Shown in pieces: positions 26,422 through 34,626 of a stretch of DNA of 64,000 nucleotides. The translations under genes were made by a program, and so were the position numbers. Within the stretch, counting starts at the first letter, position 1, and the number at the start of each line of letters is the position of its first letter. Where the stretch lies: NCBI GenBank assembly GCA_003166955.1, contig PMUI01000090.1, forward strand, positions 40,897 to 104,896, given 5' to 3'. The notes beneath the pieces are model-generated. The model did not search any database, was not told where the DNA came from, and saw only the letters and a list, made by a program, of their open reading frames with translations. The stretch comes from Acidobacterium sp. (GTDB lineage Bacteria > Acidobacteriota > Terriglobia > Terriglobales > Acidobacteriaceae).

Positions 26422-27798
26422 CTATCTCCGCTTCCACCAGACAAAGATCCCGCCCGCGATGACGATCAGCGGCAGCACGAACTGGCTCACGAGCCGCACC
26501 ATCGCAAGCTGGCCCGTGGTCATTGTGATGCGCCGGTCCTCGGGCGCTTTCGGCCGAATCGAGATCAGGTCCTCATCCGAGCAGAGCCAGTTGATTGCGT
26601 TGGTGGCAAGATCGCCGTTGCCGTTGAATTTGATGAAACTGTTCGACGCCCACGTGGAATCCCCGACCACCACAAACCGCCCCTGCAGATTAGGCTTGCC
26701 CGAGGCATAGCTCCCGGCTGCGCCCAGAGTCAGCGGCCCGCGTTTGTTGCTGGGGTCGCTGGTGTTGATCTTCGGAGAATTCAGGTTCATCGTCGCGAAG
26801 CTCGTGTCCGATGAATCGAACAGCTTCTCCACCGTGGTCTTGCTGCCATTGCTGAACGTGAGCGATCGCGAGAGCGGGAAGCCGGTGTAGGTCCTCTTCA
26901 TGTCGGCGACGATGGGCTGCGTGCCATAGTTGTTCACCAGCGCCACCTGGCCGCCGAAGCCGTAAATCTGGCCGACCGGGTTCAGATCGAGGACCAGATC
27001 CTTGTCCAGCGTGACCCCCCAGCTTTGCAGCAGGGAACTGAGCGCCGCATTTTCAGCGATGCTCGATGGACCCATGCTGAACGGCGGGTCGAGCATAAAG
27101 AACGCCCGGCCGCCATTCTCAACATAGGCCTTGATAGCGTCGACTGCAGGCTGCTCGTAGTCGCGAGTCGGTCCCGCAATCACGATCGCGGTGCACTCGG
27201 CGGGAACCGTGGCCTTCTGCACCAGATCGATAGCCTGCGTCTGGTAGCTGTCGCGGCCCAGCAGATCTTTGAGGCCCGAAGCGCCGTCGCGGCCGCTGTC
27301 GTCGATGGGATGCTCGCCGCTGCCGGTGAGGAAGCAGACCGTCCGCGTGTTGCCCTTAATGTCGCGAATAAAGGCGCCGGTGATGCCTTCCTCGGTCATG
27401 TCGCTGGCGATCTCGGTGTGGTCGCCGACCTGGACCGTGGCCGTGCCCTCGCTGCGAATGCCGGCCTGTCGCGCGAGCATCGGCTCTTTCACGGGGTCAA
27501 CATATTTAACGTGGACCTTCGCCGACAGGGCTGAGTACTCGTCCAGCAGGCCCCTTGCTTCGCCAAACCGCGTGCTCGCGTTGAAGTACGTGATCGTCGC
27601 GGGCTCCTTTAGCCCGTCGACAATCTTCTTTGTCTCCGGAGACAGGCTGTAGCGCTTGTTCGCGGTCGCGTCGTACGATTTCGAGTAACGGTTGGCGAGA
27701 TAATTAGCGACGACCACCACGGCCAGTACCACCAGAATGTAAGTGGTCGCATAAGCCGCGTACTTAGTCTGTCTCGCTTTCAACCATTGACTTGCCAT
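26422..27798 (-). CDS. GldG-like ABC exporter component
   Basis: This 458-residue GldG/ABC_transp_aux protein has an N-terminal helix (YILVVLAVVVVANYLANRYS), a large extracytoplasmic domain and a C-terminal helix (FVLPLIVIAGGIFVWWKRR). Recognisable stretches are KRYSLSPETKKIVDGLKEPA, the YFNAS segment and ENGGRAFFMLDPPF. In Bacteroidota GldG supports gliding; in other phyla the same set is a general exporter of unknown substrate. It follows the permease by 6 bases and precedes the DUF4340 gene. Confidence 0.9.
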   Translation of the reverse strand: MASQWLKARQTKYAAYATTYILVVLAVVVVANYLANRYSKSYDATANKRYSLSPETKKIVDGLKEPATITYFNASTRFGEARGLLDEYSALSAKVHVKYVDPVKEPMLARQAGIRSEGTATVQVGDHTEIASDMTEEGITGAFIRDIKGNTRTVCFLTGSGEHPIDDSGRDGASGLKDLLGRDSYQTQAIDLVQKATVPAECTAIVIAGPTRDYEQPAVDAIKAYVENGGRAFFMLDPPFSMGPSSIAENAALSSLLQSWGVTLDKDLVLDLNPVGQIYGFGGQVALVNNYGTQPIVADMKRTYTGFPLSRSLTFSNGSKTTVEKLFDSSDTSFATMNLNSPKINTSDPSNKRGPLTLGAAGSYASGKPNLQGRFVVVGDSTWASNSFIKFNGNGDLATNAINWLCSDEDLISIRPKAPEDRRITMTTGQLAMVRLVSQFVLPLIVIAGGIFVWWKRR

Positions 27799-27804
27799 TC
27801 CTGA

Positions 27805-28572
27805 CTAAGACCTCCAGCGAAGCGATTCCATCGAGCGGGCGGTAAAGAAAAGTCCAAGGAAAATGACGCTGAGATAGTAAATAGCGTCCTTGGTTGAAAG
27901 CACGCCGCGGTCGAATGCATCGAAGTGGGTGATGACCGACATATAGGAGAAAACCTGTGCCCAGCTTGACGAGTCATAACTGCTGACCCAGGAAAAGACC
28001 CATAGCATCAGGCAGGCGCCGAAGGTCAGCGCGCCGGCGATGATTTGGTTTTTGGTTAGCGTGGAAATAAATGTACCTACTGCAAGCAGCGCCGCTCCCT
28101 GCAGGAAGACGCCAAGGAAGGTGACGGCCATGGGCTTCCAGTCCGGATTGCCATAGCGGAAGAGGAAGACGAAGTTGATGCTGGAGAAGACGATGATCCA
28201 GCAATAAAGCAGAGTAGCCGCGACCCACTTCCCGAGGATGATCTCGATGTCGTGCACCGGCGACGTGGCCAGCAGCTCAATCGTCCCGTTGCGCTTTTCT
28301 TCCGCAAACAGCCGCATGCTGATCAGCGGGATCATGAACAGGCCCAGGAAGCTGCTGGTGCCCAGCAGCGGACGAATTACCTGCTCATTCAGATTCATGG
28401 GAGACGCCTGCCCCATCATCTCCATGTCGATCCCCTGTTTGATGAACTCGGCCAGGAAGTTCCAGAAGATCCATCCGAAGATGACGCTGTACATCGTGAG
28501 TAGCAGCCACGCAATCGGCGAGGTGAAGTAGCTGTTCAGTTCCCGGCGGCAGATGATCCAGATGTTTCTCAT
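27805..28572 (-). CDS. ABC-2 type permease, GldF-like
   Basis: The 255-residue membrane protein has six predicted helices and the ABC-2 features typical of GldF: RRELNSYFTSPIAWLLLTMY at the N-terminus and PLISMRLFAEEKRNGTIELL near residues 82-101. It forms the membrane channel with the ATPase encoded just upstream; their genes overlap by four bases (ATGA), indicating translational coupling. The GldG-like partner follows. Confidence 0.93.
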   Translation of the reverse strand: MRNIWIICRRELNSYFTSPIAWLLLTMYSVIFGWIFWNFLAEFIKQGIDMEMMGQASPMNLNEQVIRPLLGTSSFLGLFMIPLISMRLFAEEKRNGTIELLATSPVHDIEIILGKWVAATLLYCWIIVFSSINFVFLFRYGNPDWKPMAVTFLGVFLQGAALLAVGTFISTLTKNQIIAGALTFGACLMLWVFSWVSSYDSSSWAQVFSYMSVITHFDAFDRGVLSTKDAIYYLSVIFLGLFFTARSMESLRWRS

Positions 28573-29585
28573 GCATTGGCCTCCGGAGCTTCGGGCGTTG
28601 GGGCTTCTTCTGGCGGGGTGTCGGCACTTTTTGCGCCAGCGTCGGTGCCGGTGAGCTGCAGGAAGATTTCCTCGAGGCTCATGGCCGCGGGGCGGAGCTC
28701 GTTGAGCTCCCAGCCGGATTCCACGATAGCGCGCGCGAGATCGCCGCGGACGAGCTGGCCTTTGCTGGCTTCGACTTCGAAGACAGCGCCGTTTTGAAAT
28801 TCTTCTTTGAGGGTGGCGCGGCTGACGCCGGTGATTTTCTCGAGGCGCGCCCGCACGACCGGAATGGCGAACTCACCAGTTCGGGCTCCCACCTCGACCA
28901 GCACAGATTCCGCGCCGCGCGCGCGGGCCTGCAGGTTGTGCACCGAGTCCGTCGCGACCAGCTTGCCTTTGTTGATAATGATGACCCGCTCGCAGGTCTG
29001 CTCCACCTCAGGTAGGATGTGCGTGCTGAGGATGATGGTGTGATCGCCGGCGAGGCTCTTGATCAGGTCGCGCGTCTCATTGATCTGCTTCGGGTCGAGC
29101 CCGGCGGTAGGCTCGTCGAGGATCAGCACGTCCGGGTTGTGAATAATGGCCTGTGCCAGTCCGACGCGCTGGCGGTAGCCCTTGGAGAGCTTGCCGAGCA
29201 GCTTCGCTTTCACGTCGGCGATGGCGCAGCGCTCGAGCACGAAGTCGACGCGCTTTTCAAGCCGGTCGCCAGTGAGTCCCTTGAGGCGGCCGACAAAGCG
29301 CAGGTACTCAATCGTCTCCATCTCGAGGTAGAGCGGCGGCGCTTCCGGCAGATAGCCGATGCGCCTGCGGACCTCGAGCGACTGTTCGAAGACGTCGAAG
29401 CCGGCGACCGTGGCCTTTCCCGCGGTAGGCGGGAAAAAGCACGTCAGCATGCGCATGGTGGTGGTTTTGCCGGCGCCATTGGGGCCAAGGAATCCGACGA
29501 TGTCGCCTTTGCTGATCGAGAAGGAAATGTGGTCGACGGCGGTGGTGCGGGCGTACCTCTTGGTCAGGTCGGTAACTGTGATCAT
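28569..29585 (-). CDS. ABC transporter ATPase, GldA-like
   Basis: The 338-residue ATPase has Walker A GPNGAGKTT (about 35-43), signature LSKGYRQRVGLAQ (about 134-146, with K for the usual G), Walker B VLILDEPTAGLDP and switch STHILPEVEQTC. The C-terminal 100 residues are the accessory domain usual for this group, ending in an acidic, Pro-rich tail. It is the first gene of a four-gene exporter operon (ATPase, permease, GldG, DUF4340). Confidence 0.94.
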   Translation of the reverse strand: MITVTDLTKRYARTTAVDHISFSISKGDIVGFLGPNGAGKTTTMRMLTCFFPPTAGKATVAGFDVFEQSLEVRRRIGYLPEAPPLYLEMETIEYLRFVGRLKGLTGDRLEKRVDFVLERCAIADVKAKLLGKLSKGYRQRVGLAQAIIHNPDVLILDEPTAGLDPKQINETRDLIKSLAGDHTIILSTHILPEVEQTCERVIIINKGKLVATDSVHNLQARARGAESVLVEVGARTGEFAIPVVRARLEKITGVSRATLKEEFQNGAVFEVEASKGQLVRGDLARAIVESGWELNELRPAAMSLEEIFLQLTGTDAGAKSADTPPEEAPTPEAPEANA

Positions 29586-29746
29586 GTCTGACTGTTGATT
29601 TGAACTCCGAGGTTGCAGATGTGTTTCCTGCTTCGGTTAGGGGCCTGATGGGCGCACAATGCGCGTCTGCAACAACAGCGAACCAGGGATCATGCTAAAG
29701 CATCGGCCCTTCGTTGTGTCAACGCGGAGCTGGGTGGCGAGAATAT

Positions 29747-31240
29747 TCACTCACCAGTATCAATCTGTGCTCGCTGCAGCTTATCCGAGTAGTCGACATA
29801 GACCGACTTCCAGGTGGTATAGAAATCCAGTGCGCCCGTGCCGCCTTCGCGATGTCCGTTGCCCGTCTGCTTTACGCCCCCGAACGGCAGATGAACCTCC
29901 GCCCCAATCGTCGGCGCGTTGACGTAAGTAATCCCCGCCTCAAGGTCGCGCACAGCGCGAAAAGCGCGATTCGCGTCCTTCGTGTAGATCGCCGTCGAAA
30001 GCCCGTACTGAATTCCGTTGGCGATGGCAATGGCGTCGTCGAAGCTGACGCACTCGAGCACGCTGACGACGGGGCCAAAGACTTCCTCCTGCGCGATCCG
30101 CATCCCCGGCTTCACCTTGCCGAAGATCGTCGGCGCAAAGAAATGTCCCTTCGCAAACGCCCCCTTCGTCAGAGGCTTTCCGCCGGTCAGCAGCTTGGCG
30201 CCCTCCTTCTTCGCAATCGCGCAATAGCGGATCGACGTCTCAATCTGCTGCCGGTTGATCTGCGGCCCCATCTGCACTTCCTGATCGAGTCCATCGCCGA
30301 CCGTCAATGCCTCGGCACGATCCACAAATTCCTCGGTGAAGTCCCTGAGAACGTCGCGATGCACGATGATGCGACTGGTCGCGGTGCAGCGCTGGCCCGT
30401 TGTGCCGAACGCCCCCCACAACGCCCCGTCAAGAGCAAGATCCAGGTTGGCGTCTTCCATCACGATCATCGCGTTCTTGCCGCCCATCTCGAGGGAACAC
30501 GGCTTGAAGTGCCCGGCGGCCGTCTGGCCGACGATCCGGCCGACCTCCGATGATCCGGTAAACGAGACGGCCCGGACCAGCGGATGTTCGACCAGGGGCG
30601 CGCCGGCTTCGGGGCCGAATCCGGTGACGATATTCACCACGCCCGGAGGCAGACCGGCGTCCACGAGGGTCTGGACGAGGTTGTAGGTTGAAAGCGGCGT
30701 GTCCTCCGCCGGCTTGATGACGCAAGTGTTACCACAGACCAGGGCAGGGAAGAGCTTCCACGACGGGATCGCCATGGGGAAGTTCCAGGGCGCGATCATG
30801 CCGCAGACGCCCACCGGCATCCGCACCGACATGGCGAATTTGTTCTGAAGCTCCGACGGCGTGGTCTGTCCGAAGAGCCGCCGCCCCTCGCCCGCCATAT
30901 AGAACGCCGTGTCGATGGCTTCCTGGACGTCGCCGCGGGTCTCGGCCAGGACCTTGCCCATCTCGCGGGTCATCTCACGGGCGTACTGCTCCTTGCGCTC
31001 CAGCAGCAGTTCGCCGGTGCGGTAGAGGATTTCGGCGCGTTTGGGCGCCGGGGTCAGTCGCCAGCTCTTCCAGGCTTCCGCAGCGGCGTTGACGGCGGCA
31101 TCGACGTCTTTTGCGTCGGAGGCCTGGAATTCGCCGAGGATGTCGTCCTGGCGGGCGGGGTTGATGTTGAGGAAGGTTTTACCGCTCCGGGCGGGAACCC
31201 AGCGGCCGTCGATGAGGTTGTTATAGACCTTTGCTGGCAC
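29747..31240 (-). CDS. NAD(P)-dependent aldehyde dehydrogenase
   Basis: This 497-residue aldehyde dehydrogenase superfamily member contains [14 protein letters not shown] (cofactor site), the general-base Glu in [11 protein letters not shown] (about 260-270) and the catalytic Cys in [12 protein letters not shown] (about 296-307). FAAVGG-type variation is replaced by [17 protein letters not shown] near the C-terminus. Start is GTG with AGGAG further upstream. The sequence resembles alpha-ketoglutaric semialdehyde or related dehydrogenases, but the substrate cannot be fixed from sequence alone. It stands alone, divergent from mreB. Confidence 0.9.
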   Translation of the reverse strand: MPAKVYNNLIDGRWVPARSGKTFLNINPARQDDILGEFQASDAKDVDAAVNAAAEAWKSWRLTPAPKRAEILYRTGELLLERKEQYAREMTREMGKVLAETRGDVQEAIDTAFYMAGEGRRLFGQTTPSELQNKFAMSVRMPVGVCGMIAPWNFPMAIPSWKLFPALVCGNTCVIKPAEDTPLSTYNLVQTLVDAGLPPGVVNIVTGFGPEAGAPLVEHPLVRAVSFTGSSEVGRIVGQTAAGHFKPCSLEMGGKNAMIVMEDANLDLALDGALWGAFGTTGQRCTATSRIIVHRDVLRDFTEEFVDRAEALTVGDGLDQEVQMGPQINRQQIETSIRYCAIAKKEGAKLLTGGKPLTKGAFAKGHFFAPTIFGKVKPGMRIAQEEVFGPVVSVLECVSFDDAIAIANGIQYGLSTAIYTKDANRAFRAVRDLEAGITYVNAPTIGAEVHLPFGGVKQTGNGHREGGTGALDFYTTWKSVYVDYSDKLQRAQIDTGE

Positions 31241-31441
31241 GGGAAGATGTGCTCCTGGGGAACAAACACTTCAGCATAGCGGAAACCGGCCCTCCCGTTA
31301 TGATCCAGGTTCCTGCTGCGGTCCAGGCCGGGGTTAAACACAAAGGTGCCATTGACCGGACATTTCAAGCCTGCGAAAGTACGCGAAGGATTGTAAAGCC
31401 GTACAATTAGTACGAGTTCTCTGGGACAAAACAACTCCTCG

Positions 31442-32509
31442 ATGTCATCGAATGGATACCATCCGCGTTCCTCGCGATCGCACAGTCTGCGGTCGCTCTT
31501 TAGTGTCTTCTCCAACGACCTGGCCATAGACCTGGGCACTGCCAACACGCTCGTTTTTGCGGCGAACAAGGGCATTGTCGTCAACGAACCTTCGATCGTC
31601 GCCATCAACAAAAACACCGGTGAAGTGGAAGCCGTCGGCAAGGAAGCCAAAGAGATGCTGGGCCGCACCCCCGGCAACATCGTGGCCATCAAGCCCATGA
31701 AGGACGGCGTCATCGCCGACTTCAAAGTCACCGAGAAGATGCTGAACTACTTCATCCAGAAGGCGCACAACCGCAAAATGCTGGTGCATCCGCGCATCGT
31801 CATCGGCGTGCCCTCTGAGATCACGCAGGTAGAAAAGCGCGCGGTCGAAGACTCCGCGTATCGCGCCAAGGCCAGCGAGGTTTTTCTGGTGGAACAGGCC
31901 ATGGTCGCCGCGATCGGCGCCGGCCTGCCCATCACCGAGCCCAGCGGCAACATGGTCGTCGACATCGGCGGCGGCACCACCGATATCGCTGTCATTTCGC
32001 TCTCCGGCATCGTCTATTCGCGGTCGGTTCGCATGGCCGGCAATCAGATGGACGAAGCCATCATGAACTACCTCAAGCGGAAATATAACCTGCTCATCGG
32101 CGAACGTACCGCCGAGCAGATCAAGATCGATCTGGGTTCCGCCTTCCCGCTCGACAAGCCGCTGACCATGGAGATCAAGGGACGCAACCTCATCGAGGGC
32201 GTGCCCAAGACCATCACCGTCGACGACAGCGAGATTCGGGAAGCGCTGGGGGAGTGCATCGCGACCATCGTGAACGCGATTCGCGTAGCCCTGGAGCGGA
32301 CGCCGCCCGAACTCAGCGCTGACATCAGCGACCGCGGTATCGTGCTGACCGGAGGCGGCGCCTTGATCAAGAATCTGGACAAACGGATTCGCGAAGAGAC
32401 CGGACTGCCCGTTTCCATCGCCGACGATCCGCTGGCCAGCGTGGTGCTGGGCACCGGGAAGATGCTGAGCGATTTCCGCCTGCTGCGGAAGATCAAGATC
32501 GACGGATGA
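31442..32509 (+). CDS. mreB: Rod shape-determining protein MreB
   Basis: MreB is the actin-like filament that guides lateral cell-wall synthesis. Actin-fold ATP motifs are present: DLGTANTLVF (phosphate 1, about 29-38), DIGGGTTDIAVIS (phosphate 2, about 176-188) and VLTGGGALIKNL (adenosine). The 355-residue length includes a 20-residue polar Ser/Arg/His N-terminal extension. No strong ribosome-binding site precedes ATG 31442; a GTG-free alternative within 20 codons was not found. It heads an mreBCD operon, 40 bases before mreC. Confidence 0.96.
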   Translation: MSSNGYHPRSSRSHSLRSLFSVFSNDLAIDLGTANTLVFAANKGIVVNEPSIVAINKNTGEVEAVGKEAKEMLGRTPGNIVAIKPMKDGVIADFKVTEKMLNYFIQKAHNRKMLVHPRIVIGVPSEITQVEKRAVEDSAYRAKASEVFLVEQAMVAAIGAGLPITEPSGNMVVDIGGGTTDIAVISLSGIVYSRSVRMAGNQMDEAIMNYLKRKYNLLIGERTAEQIKIDLGSAFPLDKPLTMEIKGRNLIEGVPKTITVDDSEIREALGECIATIVNAIRVALERTPPELSADISDRGIVLTGGGALIKNLDKRIREETGLPVSIADDPLASVVLGTGKMLSDFRLLRKIKIDG

Positions 32510-32549
32510 GTCTCTCGATCGAACCGGCAGCATAGACAGGCCCTGGTTC

Positions 32550-33896
32550 ATGGAATCGTTCTTCAGCCGCTACCGCAACGCCCTGGTGCTGATTGCCGTG
32601 CTTGTGGCGCAGGTGATCGGCCTCGCCGTGCAGGTGCGCCGTCCCGATCCCAATTCCCCTGACAAGGGCGGAGTGCGGCTCATCCGCTCCTGGGTCGTCG
32701 GCGTTGTCACCCCGCCGGAAATGCTGCTGCACGGGACGGGAAAAGGCATCCGCGGCCTCTGGTCCAACTACGTCGATCTGATTCACGTACGAAAAGAGAA
32801 TAAACAGCTGAAGTCCGAACTGGACCACCTTCGCCTGGAAGAAGATTCCCTCGCCGAAGATGCGCGCCAGGGCCAGCGTCTCCAGGCGCTGCTGGGATTC
32901 AGGGAAAAATACGTCTACCAGACGGTTGCCGCGCAGGTGATCGGGACCTCGGGAACTGAGCAGTCGCATGTTTTGCTCATCGATAAAGGATCGCGCGATG
33001 GCATCAAGCCGGACATGCCTGTGATTACGCCGGACGGCATCGTGGGCAAGACGCGCGACGTATTCCGCCACACCAGCCAGGTGCTGGAGGTTTCCGATGC
33101 GACCAGCGGGGCGGGCGTGATCCTCGAAAGAACTCGCATCCGCGGAGTCCTGCGCGGCGATACCTGGGGACAACCGGAAATTGTCAGCCTCTCGCCGGAC
33201 GAGCGGATCCAGCGGGGCGAGCCGGTGCTCACCAGCGGCGGCGACGCGATCTATCCGCGCGGGCTGGCGGTGGGCACAGTGGAACGCGTGGTCCCGCAGC
33301 CGGAGGGCACGCTGGTCAATGTGCTGGTGAAGCCGGCGGCGAATCTCTCCCGGCTCGAAGAAGTCCTGGTCATCACCAGCACCGGCGAAGAAATGCCGGC
33401 CGAGATGCAACAGGATCTCGGCGACGCTCAACAGAAGGCCTCCGACGTGCTGGCTGAGAAACTGCCGTCGCGCATCGATCCGAACGCGCCCCCGGATACG
33501 CAGCCGGACACATCGAAAGAGAGCGCAGATGACGCCGTGACGCCTCCCGTGAGGCCGCCGCAGCCTCTGCATCCGGATCACTTCACGCCCTCCGGCACTC
33601 CGCCGGCGGCGGAGTTAGTGCCGGGGCAGAAAATCACCAATGCGCAAAGCTCGGTTGAGGGCGGAAGTGAGAGCAATGCGCCCCAGCCTCCGAAGCCCGA
33701 GACAAGCAAGCCCCAGACAAGCAAGCCCCAGACAAGCACTCCCGCCAGTCCGGCCCCGAAGCCGCCTCGCAGCGCAGCAAAACCCAAACCGAAGCCGACC
33801 GCGACCCCCGGAGATCCGGCTCCAAAACAGAATCAAACCCCTGGCCAGCAGCCGCCCGCGCCCGCCCAGGCCACTCCACCCCAGGGAGGTGCGTGA
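32550..33896 (+). CDS. mreC: Rod shape-determining protein MreC with long Pro-rich tail
   Basis: MreC links MreB to cell-wall enzymes from the periplasmic side. A transmembrane helix (ALVLIAVLVAQVIGLAVQV) is followed by a coiled coil (KENKQLKSELDHLRLEEDSL) and the double beta-barrel domain (about 110-275: VIGTSGTEQSHVLLIDKGSR, PVLTSGGDAIYPRGLAVGTV). From about residue 290 a disordered 155-residue extension rich in Pro, Lys, Ser and Thr follows, more than a third of the protein and absent from typical MreC. It contains a three-fold 5-residue repeat encoded by a 15-base tandem repeat. mreD follows immediately. Confidence 0.94.
   Translation: MESFFSRYRNALVLIAVLVAQVIGLAVQVRRPDPNSPDKGGVRLIRSWVVGVVTPPEMLLHGTGKGIRGLWSNYVDLIHVRKENKQLKSELDHLRLEEDSLAEDARQGQRLQALLGFREKYVYQTVAAQVIGTSGTEQSHVLLIDKGSRDGIKPDMPVITPDGIVGKTRDVFRHTSQVLEVSDATSGAGVILERTRIRGVLRGDTWGQPEIVSLSPDERIQRGEPVLTSGGDAIYPRGLAVGTVERVVPQPEGTLVNVLVKPAANLSRLEEVLVITSTGEEMPAEMQQDLGDAQQKASDVLAEKLPSRIDPNAPPDTQPDTSKESADDAVTPPVRPPQPLHPDHFTPSGTPPAAELVPGQKITNAQSSVEGGSESNAPQPPKPETSKPQTSKPQTSTPASPAPKPPRSAAKPKPKPTATPGDPAPKQNQTPGQQPPAPAQATPPQGGA
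33700..33743 (+). repeat. 15-base tandem repeat in the mreC tail
   Basis: The unit agacaagcaagcccc occurs twice exactly (33700-33714 and 33715-33729) and a third time with changes, encoding repeated Thr-Ser-Lys-Pro-Gln in the disordered tail. Such units often vary in number between strains. Confidence 0.9.
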
Positions 33897-33898
33897 CC

Positions 33899-34420
33899 AT
33901 GGTTCTGATGGCATCCTCCCGGCACGAAGTGGGAGCCAAATCCTTTCCCCTCGTCATCTATATCGTCGTTCCGCTGCTGGCTCTGGGCCTGCAGTCGCTG
34001 CTGTCTCTGCATCTGGCCCGATTCGATCTGATCGACCTGCCGCTCCTGGTCACCATCTACTACGCGATCACGCAGCGAGAGCCGGTGAGCGCCACCCTGG
34101 TGGGGACGGTGATCGGCATTGCGCAGGACGGCCTCACCCACCATGCGCTCGGCATCTTCGGCATCTCGAAAGCGGTCATCGGCTACATGGCCGCGTCGCT
34201 CGGCGTGCGCGTGGATACAGAAAATCATGGCGCCAGGCTGCTGCTGACCTTCGGGTTTACGCTGGCGCAAACGGCTGTCCTGTGGATGCTGCAGCGGCAC
34301 ATGCTGGGACAGCCGTATGCCTGGCACGGCTTTCACGAAATCATCCGCGCGGCGGCTAATGCCCTGCTGGGCGTGTTCCTGTTTGCGCTGCTCGACCTTA
34401 CCCGGCGAACGGAATACTGA
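33899..34420 (+). CDS. mreD: Rod shape-determining protein MreD
   Basis: This 173-residue membrane protein has five or six helices (PLVIYIVVPLLALGLQSLLS, LVGTVIGIAQDGLTHHALGI, ANALLGVFLFALLDL). The segment GIAQDGLTHHALGIFGISKA is the conserved MreD region. GGGAGG inside the end of mreC, 8 bases upstream, fits ATG 33899 better than the overlapping GTG at 33893. It completes mreBCD; mrdA (PBP2) and rodA, which often follow, are not in this window. Confidence 0.9.
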   Translation: MVLMASSRHEVGAKSFPLVIYIVVPLLALGLQSLLSLHLARFDLIDLPLLVTIYYAITQREPVSATLVGTVIGIAQDGLTHHALGIFGISKAVIGYMAASLGVRVDTENHGARLLLTFGFTLAQTAVLWMLQRHMLGQPYAWHGFHEIIRAAANALLGVFLFALLDLTRRTEY

Positions 34421-34626
34421 GGCTGGGTCCAGTGGCGCGCGCGGTACATCCCCGGTAATGACCTTCCCCAAATGGGGGACGGAAAACCCGGAAACCTGCA
34501 TCCCGATCAAGGTTACAATCGTCCTAAGGAGTGCGGCGCCCCGCCGGACAGGGGAGTGCCGTCGTTCGTGTTCAGCCAGGGTCACGGTCAACCTGGCGGG
34601 CAGTCCGGAACAGGAACCTCTCATCC

